Shown here: positions 51,551 to 61,556 of the stretch, piece after piece | Position numbering within the stretch: position 1 is the first letter of the stretch | Layout of the letters: each line of letters starts with the position of its first letter | Made by a program: the position numbers and the translations under genes | From: Rhizobium lentis | GTDB lineage: Bacteria > Pseudomonadota > Alphaproteobacteria > Rhizobiales > Rhizobiaceae | Direction of reading: 5' to 3' | NCBI RefSeq assembly: GCF_017352135.1 | Contig: NZ_CP071456.1 | Span: 310,001 to 374,000, forward strand | Length of the DNA: 64,000 nucleotides | The notes under the pieces: model-generated | Database searches by the model: none | What the model saw: the letters and a program-made list of their open reading frames with translations, nothing else | What the model was told of the DNA's origin: nothing

Positions 51551-52161
51551 TGAGAATCAGCACGCATTTCATTGAGCGACCTATTGTCGAGGGATACTTC
51601 ATCGCGCCTTAACCACGAATCCTGTTCGATTAAGCCGTTCGAAATCTCCTCGCGCAGTTCCATAAGCATGACACCTAACATGTTTTTGCCCTTGCCATTG
51701 ACCTCGCCCCAAAGTCGATTGACAGCGTTATTCACAGAACCGACTTCAACCAACCTTTTCGTGCCGGTGGAAATCAAGATCTCCGCCAGATCCGGGTGCT
51801 GCGTGAACTTCGCCCGCAGGACCGCCCGCATGCGATCAAATTTTATGTTCGCCCAGTCGGGGACGACGTCCCAGGTATACAGGCCGTGGGCAGCCATGGC
51901 AGCAAGTGAAGGACTTGGCGCAGCCTGGATCCATTCGCGAACGGCAGGTTTGAGTGCCTTTCCGGCTTGATACGCGTGTTCGGAGGTAGGGAAAATCCGT
52001 CCTTCAAACTCGATCTCTCGCCGGTAGAGATTACTCAGCACGCCATAGGGGCGCTCGTTGGCTCGATAGAACGAGATGACACCCGTTGTGTCCACGGAGC
52101 CTTTCCGATCAATGTCACCACCGATTTCTCGCACCTTCGAGGTTGTTCTTGTAGTCCTCAT
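51547..52161 (-). CDS. NADAR-domain protein (YbiA-like N-glycosidase family)
   Basis: A 204-residue protein with a NADAR domain from about residue 30 (VISFYRANERPYGVLSNLYR, FEGRIFPTSEHAYQAGKAL, RLWGEVNGKGKNMLGVMLME). NADAR proteins remove ADP-ribose from guanine or cleave N-glycosidic bonds in riboflavin intermediates, and are often tied to NAD/ADP-ribose-based conflict. First gene of the operon; the 180 bases upstream separate it from a divergent membrane-protein gene and must hold its promoter. The extra N-terminal 28 residues may mean the real start is internal. In this context it could reverse or interpret a nucleotide signal. Confidence 0.8.
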   Translation of the reverse strand: MRTTRTTSKVREIGGDIDRKGSVDTTGVISFYRANERPYGVLSNLYRREIEFEGRIFPTSEHAYQAGKALKPAVREWIQAAPSPSLAAMAAHGLYTWDVVPDWANIKFDRMRAVLRAKFTQHPDLAEILISTGTKRLVEVGSVNNAVNRLWGEVNGKGKNMLGVMLMELREEISNGLIEQDSWLRRDEVSLDNRSLNEMRADSQ

Positions 52162-52341
52162 TTCGTCACGACCCTTAACGTCCTCACGTAGAGACTTGAT
52201 TCCCGGGGAAATCTCGGCCTCTCAGTTGTCATTTCGCATGCTGATCGTCATGCTCCAATAGGCGCCACGCGAGACTTGAACCTTTTCCCCCGGGTCTTGC
52301 AATCGCAAAGTTTAATCAACGCCGAGGATGGACGTCACACG

Positions 52342-52761
52342 ATGGAAAAGACTTCCGAACACACCCTTGAGACCGTGCATCGTGATTTGGCATTGGCGAA
52401 TGCCTACAGACAGGAGTTCATCAAAACGCTTATTCTTGTTGCTGGCGCGCTCTTCGCATTTTCAGTTTCTTTTAGGCCGCAACTTCAGCAGCCCGTTTTT
52501 TCGTACCTGTTTTGGATTTCGTGGATCGCTCTGGCCGCTTCGATGGTGGGCGGCTTTGGGCAGCTTGCTGCATGGGAACGGATCTATGCGAGCTACCAGC
52601 GTTTCGAGAGGAAGGGCCTAGACGGCGATCAATATCGGGACGCGTTAACGAAATGGCGCCGGGTTGCCCTTTTCGTTCAAATGGTAGGGTTTACATTGGG
52701 AGTGAGTGCACTCGGCGCCTTTACTGCATTCAACCTCTCACACGTCGTTAACAAGAGCTGA
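52342..52761 (+). CDS. Small membrane protein of unknown function
   Basis: A 139-residue protein starting MEKTSEHTLETVHRDLALAN. Hydrophobic segments lie at about 29-47 (TLILVAGALFAFSVSF), 55-73 (FSYLFWISWIALAASMVGG) and 110-133 (VALFVQMVGFTLGVSALGA). An N-terminal amphipathic helix precedes the first, so three spans are likely. It diverges from the NADAR operon with 180 bases in between and may belong to the same transferred segment. No family recognised. ATG at 52342 was chosen; a TTG further upstream is unlikely. Confidence 0.65.
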   Translation: MEKTSEHTLETVHRDLALANAYRQEFIKTLILVAGALFAFSVSFRPQLQQPVFSYLFWISWIALAASMVGGFGQLAAWERIYASYQRFERKGLDGDQYRDALTKWRRVALFVQMVGFTLGVSALGAFTAFNLSHVVNKS

Positions 52762-52796
52762 CTAATTGGCCTCTATGCATCCGTCATGGCGTTCAG

Positions 52797-52890
52797 GCAT
52801 GTCGTCGCGCAAAACTGTCCGCGATTTTGCGCCACGCGCAAAAGCAATGACCTAAAGCGAATCTGAAAGATCGCTATGCGCTCTAGCGCC
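52797..52890. repeat. Rhizobial intergenic repeat, copy 3 (degenerate)
   Basis: GGCATGTCGTCGCGCAAAAC and the following GATTTTGCGCCACGCGC match copy 1 and copy 2 with the right outer arm lost. The next 50 bases (CCTAAAGCGA, ATCTGAAAGATCG) match the downstream part of copy 2 at 13401-13441. Confidence 0.5.
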
Positions 52891-52936
52891 GAAACGAGTG
52901 TCATTGCCCCTGGGTGACATCTGAAACGCCGATGCT

Positions 52937-53833
52937 CTACGCCGCCCGCACCCTGTCCCGACCACTCATCTTCGCATCATAAAGCGCCTGATCCGCCCGC
53001 CTATAAAGCTCCGACGCGCTGTCCGTCGGCACACACGTCGCGATCCCGGCGGAGCACGTGTAGCTGAAGTCGGGCGAGTCCGGCAGCGGTCGGGAGAAGC
53101 GGATCACTGTCAGCATGCGTTCGACCATGGCAAGCGCGTCCTCCGGCCCGGTGGCCGGCATGACGAGGAGGAATTCTTCGCCGCCGACGCGGCCGAAGCA
53201 GTCGTTGCGGCGGACATTCTGATGGATGCGGTGGGCGAAATCGCGCAGCACGAGATCGCCGGCGTGGTGGCCGAGCCGGTCGTTGATGTGCTTGAAATTA
53301 TCGATGTCGAAGACGGCGAGGCAGCCGCTGCCGCCATGCCGGACAGCGGCCAGCATGTCTTCGACGCGGGCCATGACGAAGCGGCGGTTGGCAACGCCGG
53401 TGAGTTCGTCGGTGTAGGAAGCCTTGATCGCCTGGTCGCGATCCTGCCGGACGGTGCGGCCGTGCGCTCGGAGACGGGTGATGTCGCTGGCGATGCAGAG
53501 CATCCAGCCGTTCTTCTGCACTGCCTCGGTCATCCACAGCCAGCGGCCGTCGGAAAGATCCGTCTCGAAGGCGCGATAGCCGATCTTGCCTCGGCGCGAC
53601 TGGGTCGAGCGCAGCCATTCCTCGAAATTCTCCGTGCGGATGACGGTGCCGCGGCCGAGATGAAAATTGCGCCGCATCAGATCCGGCCAGAGCGGCGTTT
53701 CCTCCGGCTCGATGAAATAGGCCGAGCGGAAGGCGCTGTTGGCATAGCGCAGCCGGTCATCCCCATCGTAGAGCGCCATCAGCGTTTCGGTCTGTGCGGA
53801 AAGGTTGAGAAGCTGTTCGATGAGTGCGTCCAT
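52937..53833 (-). CDS. PAS-GGDEF diguanylate cyclase
   Basis: A 298-residue protein: PAS-like sensor domain (about 8-125: MALYDGDDRLRYANSAFRSA, with WLWMTEAVQKNGWMLCIASD), then GGDEF domain from about 140 with FDIDNFKHINDRLGH and active-site GRVGGEEFLL (GGEEF, functional). It makes cyclic di-GMP from two GTP. No I-site RxxD is evident just before GGEEF. ATG at 53833 was chosen; the longer upstream frame has no family character. No EAL partner is adjacent. Confidence 0.9.
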   Translation of the reverse strand: MDALIEQLLNLSAQTETLMALYDGDDRLRYANSAFRSAYFIEPEETPLWPDLMRRNFHLGRGTVIRTENFEEWLRSTQSRRGKIGYRAFETDLSDGRWLWMTEAVQKNGWMLCIASDITRLRAHGRTVRQDRDQAIKASYTDELTGVANRRFVMARVEDMLAAVRHGGSGCLAVFDIDNFKHINDRLGHHAGDLVLRDFAHRIHQNVRRNDCFGRVGGEEFLLVMPATGPEDALAMVERMLTVIRFSRPLPDSPDFSYTCSAGIATCVPTDSASELYRRADQALYDAKMSGRDRVRAA

Positions 53834-54082
53834 ACCGAACCCTGTCTGGTTGCCCTGGCATGACATGGCGCAGAAATCCCACGAGAAAAGAGCCGGCGGC
53901 AGCAAGCAAAGGCGCCTTCGGTGATTCCGGAGATATCAACGAGACGGCCTCGCGGGGGCGCTGCCCAAGAATTGTAGGCGATAAACGCTGGAGTAGCAAA
54001 TTCGCACGCTTCGCGCAGCGGATACCGCGCTGATGCGGATCGCCCTCACTGTTGGACGTGCGCGGATTGCCCGCGATGTGTG

Positions 54083-54870
<788 letters not shown>

Positions 54871-54896
54871 CGGAAACTCCTGTCTGGAGCGATATA

Positions 54897-54945
54897 GCGT
54901 AACGACATTATCTTTACAAGGATCGTAAAGATATCGTCGTTACGC
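54897..54945. promoter_or_regulatory. Long palindromic operator of the TA pair
   Basis: Arms 54897-54917 and 54925-54945 (21 bases each, 19 of 21 complementary, 7-base spacer), with ends GCGTAACGAC and GTCGTTACGC. It lies 27 bases upstream of the antitoxin start and fits conditional autoregulation by an RHH-GNAT complex. Confidence 0.75.
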
Positions 54946-54998
54946 ATTCCGTCATACCGCCGCAGCGCAGGCTTTCCCGACTGGCCGTGCGGCTGCCT

Positions 54999-57074
54999 TT
55001 ACGGCGTCCTCCCCAAATCCGCCGCGTCGGCAACAATGGCGGCGGATTCGTCGAGCAGGACGTCTTTCGCCTTCTTCCGGGCATTTTCCATGGCGATATC
55101 GGCGCTCAGGCTGCGCTCGTCCGCCTGCAGGCCATCGTCGCCGGCAGGGCTCTCGTCATCGCCGGCTTCGGCGCGCGCCTTGAACCGCGCCTCGCGCGCC
55201 GCCGCTTCCTTGCGGCGTTCGGCCTCGTTGAGGGAAACCACGCCTTTCTCGCGCTGCGCCTTCAGATCGGCAATGTCCTGCAGCAGACGCTGGAAATCCG
55301 GATCGGCCTTGGCCCGCGCGTCGTGGCGGCTTTGCAGGGCCGGCAGCAAGGCCGTGACATCGCCTTCGGGCGCATATTTTGCAGGCTTGATCTCGGCCCA
55401 CGGCAGGGCATTGTCATAGCTCGTCTCGCCGAAATTCGTGGGATCGGACAGTCCGGGCAGGCTGATATCGGGAGTGACGCCGCGCAGCTGCGTCGTGCCG
55501 CCGTTGATCCGGAAGAACTGGGCGATCGTCACCTTCAGCTCGCCGAATTCGGGCTTGCTGTTGTGCACGATCTGGTCGAGATCGACGACCGTCTGAACCG
55601 TGCCCTTGCCGAAACTCGGTTCGCCGATGATCACGCCCCGGCCGTAATCCTGGATGGCCGCGGCAAAAATCTCCGAGGCCGAGGCCGAGCCGCGGTTGAT
55701 CAGGACCCCCAACGGGCCGGTCCAGGCAGGCGTTCTAAGGTCGGCGCTCTTGACCTCGATCTTGCCGTTGCTGGCGCGCTGCTGGACGACCGGGCCCTTG
55801 CCGATGAAGAGGCCGGTGAGATCAATAGCCTCGTCGAGCGAACCGCCGCCATTGTTGCGCAGATCGATGAGCACGCCGTCGACCTTCTCCTCGTTCAGTT
55901 CGCCGAGAAGCTTGGCGACGTCGCGGCTGGCGCTCTTGTAATCCTTGTCGCCCTTGTTCTTGGCTTCGAAATCCTCATAGAAAACCGGCAGGGTGATGAT
56001 GCCGATCTTGCGGGTGGTCTCGCCCGCCTTGACGGAAAGCACGGTCTTCCGGGCCGCCTGCTTATCCAGGCTGATCTTGTCGCGCACCAGGCTGATGACG
56101 CGATGCACGCCATCGGCGCCGGCATCGGCCGGCAGAATGTCGAGGCGCACCACGGTGCCCTTTTTGCCGCGGATCATCTGCACGACTTCGTCAAGGCGCG
56201 TGCCCACCACCTCCTTGATCGGGCCGTCCTTGCCTTGGCCGACGCCGGTGATGCGGTCGCCGACGGCGAGCTTGCCGGAGAGCTGCGCCGGCCCGCCGGG
56301 CACGAGTTCGCGGATCGTCGTGTAGTCGTCGCGCTCCTGCAGCACCGCGCCGATGCCGAACAGCGAAAGCTTCATCGAGACGTTGAAATCGACCGAGGCG
56401 GCCGCGCCGAAATAGTCCGTATGCGGGTCGATCGCATTGGAGTAGGCGTCCATGAAGGACTGGAAGACGTCGTCGCTCTTGAACTTGTAGGCGCGCTCGA
56501 GCGTGTTTTCATAACGCTTGTCGAGCGTCTCGCGAATGGCCGCCTCGTCCTTGCCGCCGAGCTTCAACCGCAGCCAGTCGTTCTTGACGCGCTTGCGCCA
56601 GAGATCATTGCTCTCGGCCTCCGACTGCGGCCAGGGCGCCTTGTCGCGCAGCACCGCATACTCTTCCTTGCCGCTGAAATCGAAGCCCTGCTTCAGCAGG
56701 CTGCGGGCATAGGTCATGCGGTCGACGACGCGGTCCTGATAGGCGTTGAAGATCGCAAAGGGGATCTTGAGGTCCTGCCGCTCTATGGCATCGTCGATCT
56801 CGCTGCGGTCGGCCATGAACTTGTCGATATCGGCCTGCAGGAAGAGCATGCGGTCCGGATCGAGCGACTTGATGAAGCCGTCCATGACCCTCGCCGACAG
56901 GGCGTCGTCGAGCGGAACCGGCTTGTAGCTGTAGCGGGAGAGAAACTGCGCACTCAACTCGGCGGCCTGCGCCTGCCGCGTCAACGGTTTCAAAGCAGGC
57001 GGCGATGCGACCTCGGCATAGGCGGACGGGGCGAGTGCAAGAAATGCACCGAGAATAACATAGGCTATGCGCAT
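54999..57074 (-). CDS. prc: C-terminal processing protease (S41, Prc/Tsp type)
   Basis: A 691-residue periplasmic protease with a signal peptide (1-20, ending SAYA-EVA). It has the Prc-type N-terminal domain, a PDZ domain (about 245-320: VPGGPAQLSGKLAVGDRITG), and the S41 core with the Ser/Lys dyad in NRGSASASEIF (about 465) and GEPSFGKGTVQ (about 486). It cleaves membrane or periplasmic proteins near their C-termini. The divergent small gene is 232 bases away. No regulator or partner protein (such as NlpI) is adjacent. Confidence 0.92.
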   Translation of the reverse strand: MRIAYVILGAFLALAPSAYAEVASPPALKPLTRQAQAAELSAQFLSRYSYKPVPLDDALSARVMDGFIKSLDPDRMLFLQADIDKFMADRSEIDDAIERQDLKIPFAIFNAYQDRVVDRMTYARSLLKQGFDFSGKEEYAVLRDKAPWPQSEAESNDLWRKRVKNDWLRLKLGGKDEAAIRETLDKRYENTLERAYKFKSDDVFQSFMDAYSNAIDPHTDYFGAAASVDFNVSMKLSLFGIGAVLQERDDYTTIRELVPGGPAQLSGKLAVGDRITGVGQGKDGPIKEVVGTRLDEVVQMIRGKKGTVVRLDILPADAGADGVHRVISLVRDKISLDKQAARKTVLSVKAGETTRKIGIITLPVFYEDFEAKNKGDKDYKSASRDVAKLLGELNEEKVDGVLIDLRNNGGGSLDEAIDLTGLFIGKGPVVQQRASNGKIEVKSADLRTPAWTGPLGVLINRGSASASEIFAAAIQDYGRGVIIGEPSFGKGTVQTVVDLDQIVHNSKPEFGELKVTIAQFFRINGGTTQLRGVTPDISLPGLSDPTNFGETSYDNALPWAEIKPAKYAPEGDVTALLPALQSRHDARAKADPDFQRLLQDIADLKAQREKGVVSLNEAERRKEAAAREARFKARAEAGDDESPAGDDGLQADERSLSADIAMENARKKAKDVLLDESAAIVADAADLGRTP

Positions 57075-57306
57075 TCAGTCTTGATCCAATTCTTAATGCC
57101 GAGGGTGGATGTGTGAACTAAGTGAGGCAATTGTGGTTTTTTGGCAAGCAGGGGAGAATTGTTGGCCGGTCAAGCCGGGAAAAAACCATCCGGCCATGAA
57201 TATTGCGGCGTCGGGCACAGACCGTCCCACCGGCGCGGCAAAGTTTGGGTTGACCGCTTTCGATGGCGAAGCGACAGTTGATCCGCAGCAAGGCAGGAGG
57301 AGCACG

Positions 57307-57606
57307 ATGGACGAGCAAGACCGCTGGCGCCACATGGCAAGCGCACCGAAAGACGGCAGCCGGATCCTGGTGACGATCCGCGCCTCCGAACAGGGGCCGG
57401 CGGAAGTCGACCTCGTCTATTGGTCGCATGGCGATCAGTTCGGTGCCGAAGGCTGGCGGGCGTCGGATTCCTCGCCCGGCCACATCATCGAATATGCCGA
57501 ACCGGAGTTGAAGTGCTGGATGCCGATGCCCTCGGCCAACCGCACCTCGATGCCTTCGCCCTGGGAAGGCGACGAAGACGAGCAGCTGGACGGGTCGGGA
57601 ATTTGA
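57307..57606 (+). CDS. Small hypothetical protein, DUF551-like
   Basis: A 99-residue soluble protein. The N-terminal WRHMASAPKDGSRILVTIRA matches the common W-P-x-ETAPKDG-type motif of small rhizobial and phage proteins (DUF551-like). Then SHGDQFGAEGWRASDSSPGH and a short acidic end (GDEDEQLDGSGI). ATG at 57307 has AGGAGG seven bases upstream; the longer frame is not supported. Function unknown. Confidence 0.7.
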   Translation: MDEQDRWRHMASAPKDGSRILVTIRASEQGPAEVDLVYWSHGDQFGAEGWRASDSSPGHIIEYAEPELKCWMPMPSANRTSMPSPWEGDEDEQLDGSGI

Positions 57607-57697
57607 AGACTCGGCAGCCACAGAAGAATCGTCCTGCGACTTCGGCAAGCCCTGTTCCTGGCGACCGACAAGATCGGCACGGCAGGTGGAGGGCGGT

Positions 57698-58897
57698 TTA
57701 GTCGAAAAAGCCCGCATCCTCTTCCATGAGATATTTCCTGGCGCCTTCGGCGTCGATGTCGAGCCCCAGCCCCGGCGCTTCCAGCAGATCCACCATGCTG
57801 TCCTTGACGATCTGCGGCGGCAGGCCGATCACGAGATCCTCCCACCACGGGTCAGACGCGGTCGGATATTCGAAGGCGACGTAATTTGCCGGCAAGGTGG
57901 CGCAGACATTGATCAGTGCGCCGAGGCCGAGCAGGCCGTTGGCGGTGCCGTGCGGCGCCATCAGGATCGAGTGCATGTAGGCGTGCTCGGCGACCCATTT
58001 GAGCTCGGCCATGCCGCCGATATCGGCCGGATCGGGGCCGATGACGCGAACCGCCTGCGTCTCGATCAGCTCCTTGAAATTGTGCCTGAGGTAGATTTGC
58101 TCACCGGTATGGATCGGGGTCGACGTGGAGGTTGTCAGCTCCCGATAGGCCTGCGGGTTGACCCATGGCACGTAGTCGCCTGTCAGCATGTCCTCGAGCC
58201 ACATCAAATTGTACTTCTCGACGGCGCGAGCGAACCTGATCGCATCCGGCAGCATCCAGCCCGGGCCGCAGTCGAGCGCCAGGCTGACCTTGTCGCCCAG
58301 CACTTCCTTCATCGCGATCACGCAGTCGAGCATGTGGTTGAAGCCGCGCTCGCTGATGACGCCCTGGTCCATGGCACCGTGATAGCCGGCCTTCTTCTGC
58401 GTCACGCCGTAATGGAAGTCCTCGATGGTGTCCTTCATGTTGGAATGGAAGGAGATTCCCTGCTTGATCATGAAGAAGTTCTGCGGCTGCTCCATCATCC
58501 ATTTGACGTCAGCGGCGTAATCTTCCGGGCGGTCACCGGTGCGTTTCTGGCGGACCGAGCCGTTGTAGACGCGCACCTTGTCCCGCACCTTGCCGCCGAG
58601 CAGTTTATAGGCCGGCACGCCCGCAGCCTTGCCGGCGATATCCCAGAGCGCATGCTCGATCGCGCTCACCGCCGCGCCATACGGCTTGAAGGAGCCACGC
58701 TGGCGGATCTTCAGCATCACTCTTTCGACATCGGTCGGATCCTCGCCGATCAGCGCCTCACGGAAATGCAGCACAAAGGGCTTGAGATAGGTCTTGGTGA
58801 ATTCGACTTCGCCCAGGCCGTAGAGGCCCTCGTCGGTGACGATGCGGACGATCGGGTGTCTGCCGATAACGGCACAGCGCAGGTCGGTGATCTTCAT
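57698..58897 (-). CDS. Enolase-superfamily dehydratase 1
   Basis: A 399-residue mandelate racemase/muconate-lactonizing type enzyme. Metal ligands: Asp in LALDCGPGW (about 225), Glu in WLEDML (about 250) and Glu in HTGEQIYL (about 275). The His of the HD dyad lies in MAPHGTANGLL. The FMIKQG motif replaces KxK. It probably dehydrates a sugar acid such as galactarate or gluconate. It is the last of three paralogues on the same strand, 17 bases after the second gene's stop. Confidence 0.85.
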   Translation of the reverse strand: MKITDLRCAVIGRHPIVRIVTDEGLYGLGEVEFTKTYLKPFVLHFREALIGEDPTDVERVMLKIRQRGSFKPYGAAVSAIEHALWDIAGKAAGVPAYKLLGGKVRDKVRVYNGSVRQKRTGDRPEDYAADVKWMMEQPQNFFMIKQGISFHSNMKDTIEDFHYGVTQKKAGYHGAMDQGVISERGFNHMLDCVIAMKEVLGDKVSLALDCGPGWMLPDAIRFARAVEKYNLMWLEDMLTGDYVPWVNPQAYRELTTSTSTPIHTGEQIYLRHNFKELIETQAVRVIGPDPADIGGMAELKWVAEHAYMHSILMAPHGTANGLLGLGALINVCATLPANYVAFEYPTASDPWWEDLVIGLPPQIVKDSMVDLLEAPGLGLDIDAEGARKYLMEEDAGFFD

Positions 58898-58914
58898 CTT
58901 AAGCTCCGTCAGCC

Positions 58915-60276
58915 TCAGCTCCAGGTGCGATCCCAGGAATACTCATCATCCCAGTGATCCGTCGGCTGCCAGATGCCGGTAACCCCGGGCTGCAGATGCT
59001 GCGAGATCACCTCGTCGACGACGTCGTCGATCCCCAGCCCCGGCTTATCGGGAACGGTGATAAAGCCGTCCTTCACCAGCGGCCTGGGAAGGCCGGTGAC
59101 AATATCGTCCCACCAGCCGACATCGCAGGCGTGGTATTCGAGCGCCATGAAGTTTTCGGTCGCCGTCGCGACGTGTGCGGCGGCCATTGCGGCGATCGGA
59201 CTTTCCGCCATGTGGATGGCCATGGCGACACCACGGTCCTGCGCCATGTCGCCGATCTTCTTGGTCTCGAGGATGCCCCCGGTGGTGAGCAGGTCCGGGT
59301 GGATGACGGAGACGCCGCCGCTCCTGAGCAGCGGCTCGAAGCCCTCCTTGAGGTATATGTCCTCGCCGGTGCAGATCGGCACCGTGGTGGAGTCCTGCAG
59401 TTGTCGGTACTGCTCGGTATACTGCCAGGGGATCACATCCTCGAGCCAGGCCGGCACGTATTTCTCGATGCGCCGGGCAAGGCGAATGCCGTTCTGCATC
59501 GAGATATGGCCGATATGGTCGATCGCCAGCGGCACCTGCATGCCGATCACCTCACGAACCTCGGCGATATATTGCTCGAGCAGGTCGAGGCCCTTGTCGG
59601 AAAAATGGAGTCCGGTAAACGGGTGCTGGACGTTATGCAGATCGTAGGAAGCGTTGCGGACAAGCCGCTCTTCGATGGTCTTCAGCGGCCCGCGACTGGG
59701 ACGGTCGCGGTATCCTTCCAGTGAGCCGGCGGGAAATACGACCGCACCGGGCACATCCGCGATCTGCATCAGTCCCAAATCCATCTTGAGGAAGGTGAAG
59801 CCGAGTTCCATGCGCTGCTTGAGGCGCTTGCCGGTCTCGGTGCCGCTCGGCACGGTGGCGTCGGTATCGCAGTAGACGCGCACCTTCTCCCGAAAACGGC
59901 CGCCGAGCATCTGGTAGACAGGGACGCCATAGGCCTTGCCGGCAAGATCCCACAAGGCGATTTCAATCGCCGATACGCCGCCGCCCTGCCGGCCGTGGCC
60001 GCCGAACTGCTTGATCCGGCGAAACAGTCGATCGATATTGCAAGGGTTCTCACCCAGCAACCGGCTCTTCAGCATCAGCGCGTAGGTGGCGCTGGCGCCG
60101 TCGCGCACCTCGCCAAGCCCGACAATGCCCTGGTTGGTATAGATCTTGAGCAGCACCGAGGTGAACGGCGCGTCGAGTATTTCGGCGACCCGCATGTCGG
60201 TGATGCGAAGGTCGGAAGGCCTGGAATGCGTATTCACCCGATTGAGCGCCTCGTCGGCTCCATATGCCTCTGGCAT
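58915..60276 (-). CDS. Enolase-superfamily dehydratase 2
   Basis: A 453-residue member with a longer N-terminal leader ([18 protein letters not shown]) and the capping domain from IGLGEV-like [19 protein letters not shown] is the base motif, Asp in [11 protein letters not shown], Glu in WLEDVIPW and Glu in CTGEDIYL bind metal, and His lies in AIHMAES. The DHIGH segment and extra length resemble acid-sugar dehydratases of the D-tartrate/galactonate groups. It starts 61 bases after the third gene in transcription order (60338-61504) and is 17 bases upstream of the first in this list. Confidence 0.82.
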   Translation of the reverse strand: MPEAYGADEALNRVNTHSRPSDLRITDMRVAEILDAPFTSVLLKIYTNQGIVGLGEVRDGASATYALMLKSRLLGENPCNIDRLFRRIKQFGGHGRQGGGVSAIEIALWDLAGKAYGVPVYQMLGGRFREKVRVYCDTDATVPSGTETGKRLKQRMELGFTFLKMDLGLMQIADVPGAVVFPAGSLEGYRDRPSRGPLKTIEERLVRNASYDLHNVQHPFTGLHFSDKGLDLLEQYIAEVREVIGMQVPLAIDHIGHISMQNGIRLARRIEKYVPAWLEDVIPWQYTEQYRQLQDSTTVPICTGEDIYLKEGFEPLLRSGGVSVIHPDLLTTGGILETKKIGDMAQDRGVAMAIHMAESPIAAMAAAHVATATENFMALEYHACDVGWWDDIVTGLPRPLVKDGFITVPDKPGLGIDDVVDEVISQHLQPGVTGIWQPTDHWDDEYSWDRTWS

Positions 60277-60337
60277 GATTTATCCTCGTTTCGGTGGGGC
60301 GGGCTCGGCACGCACGCTGGGGCGGCAGAGAGCGTTG

Positions 60338-61504
60338 CTAGTCCAGCTCTATCTCGTGGCTTTGAAGGTAGTCTCGGTTCATTTCGACGCCGAGACCGGG
60401 TTTCGGCGTAAGCTTCAGGCTGCCGTTCGAAACATCGAGCGGTCTGTCGATGAGGTGATCGTATTTGCCGAGGTTCCACTCCGACGTTTCGAGTTTGTAG
60501 AAGTTGGGAACGGTCATCATCACCTGCGCTCCGGCAACGACGTTGATCGGCCCGGCGGCGTCATGCGGCGAGACCGGGATGTAGTAGGCTTCGCACAGGG
60601 CAGAAATCTTCTTGAGTTCGGTAATGCCGCCGGTCCAGGTCACATCCGGCATGATGTAGTCGGCGAGCCTGTTTTCGAGCACCGGCACGAAATCCCACTT
60701 CGTGTGGCCGCGCTCGCCCCACGAGATCGCGGCGCTGACCTTCTCTCGGACCTGCCTGAGGGCGTTGAGGCTCTCGGGTGGACAGGGCTCCTCGAACCAG
60801 TCGATCTGACCAGCCTCCTCGAGGCTCCGGCAAAGGCGAATGGCGGTGGGAACGTCGAAGCGGCCATGCGCATCGATGAGGATGTCGACATCGGCGCCCG
60901 CCGTTTCGCGGATCAGGGCCGTGAGTTCGGCGGCTTCGCGCTCATCCTTGCGGGTCATGCTGCCATCGAGGTAGCCGTCCCGCTGTTCGCGCGGCATTCC
61001 ATCCGCCGAGCGGCCCTGGTAGGGGAAAGGATCGAACTTGAGCGCAGTGTGGCCGGACTCGACGATGTCGCGAATTTCCCGGACCACAGCCTCCTTGCCG
61101 GTGAATTTGCGCTGGTCGGGATGGGTGTAGAGCGCGATTTCATCGCGCACCGCGCCACCCAACAGCTCGTAGATCGGCTTGCCAAGGACTTTGCCGCGGA
61201 TGTCCCAGAGGGCTATGTCTATGGCGCTGACGCATTCGACTGCTGCGCCGCGACTGCCCATGTAGGTGAAGCTGCGGAATATCTTGTGCCATAGATACTC
61301 GATACGCGCCGGGTCTTCGCCGGTCACGGCGGCGCCGATCTGCCGCAGGATCGTGCAGAGGGCGCGATTGGCGAGCCTCGTCGTGGTGGTGATCTCTCCC
61401 CAGCCGCTCACCCCCTCGTCGGTCGTCACTTCGACGAACAGGAACTCTCCCCAATAGGAAGCATCGGACTTGATCAGCCACGGTCGAACGCTGGTGATTT
61501 TCAT
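60338..61504 (-). CDS. Enolase-superfamily dehydratase 3
   Basis: A 388-residue member starting MKITSVRPWLIKSDASYWGE. Base motif ALKFDPFPY, metal ligands Asp in ILIDAHGRFD, Glu in WFEEPCPPE and Glu in SWGERGH, then PHDAAGPI with the His. It is close to the galactonate dehydratase/GlucD-like branch. ATG at 61504 was chosen over an earlier start. It is the first of three consecutive dehydratase genes, 52 bases after the regulator stop, and probably cotranscribed with it. Confidence 0.85.
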   Translation of the reverse strand: MKITSVRPWLIKSDASYWGEFLFVEVTTDEGVSGWGEITTTTRLANRALCTILRQIGAAVTGEDPARIEYLWHKIFRSFTYMGSRGAAVECVSAIDIALWDIRGKVLGKPIYELLGGAVRDEIALYTHPDQRKFTGKEAVVREIRDIVESGHTALKFDPFPYQGRSADGMPREQRDGYLDGSMTRKDEREAAELTALIRETAGADVDILIDAHGRFDVPTAIRLCRSLEEAGQIDWFEEPCPPESLNALRQVREKVSAAISWGERGHTKWDFVPVLENRLADYIMPDVTWTGGITELKKISALCEAYYIPVSPHDAAGPINVVAGAQVMMTVPNFYKLETSEWNLGKYDHLIDRPLDVSNGSLKLTPKPGLGVEMNRDYLQSHEIELD

Positions 61505-61556
61505 CTCAACTGCCTTTGTCTGAAGTGGTCGGGAAAGCGAATTCCGGGCTGGGTAT

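Noticed and set aside
52260..52320. tRNA-like fragment (GACTTGAACC) as an integration site before the conflict-type operon
   Set aside because: The putative T-arm stem does not pair and no acceptor or anticodon arm can be drawn.
54987..57116. A 709-codon open frame antisense to the Prc protease
   Set aside because: Its composition follows the complement of a high-GC gene, it has no recognisable domain, and the minus strand has a full S41 protease with signal peptide.
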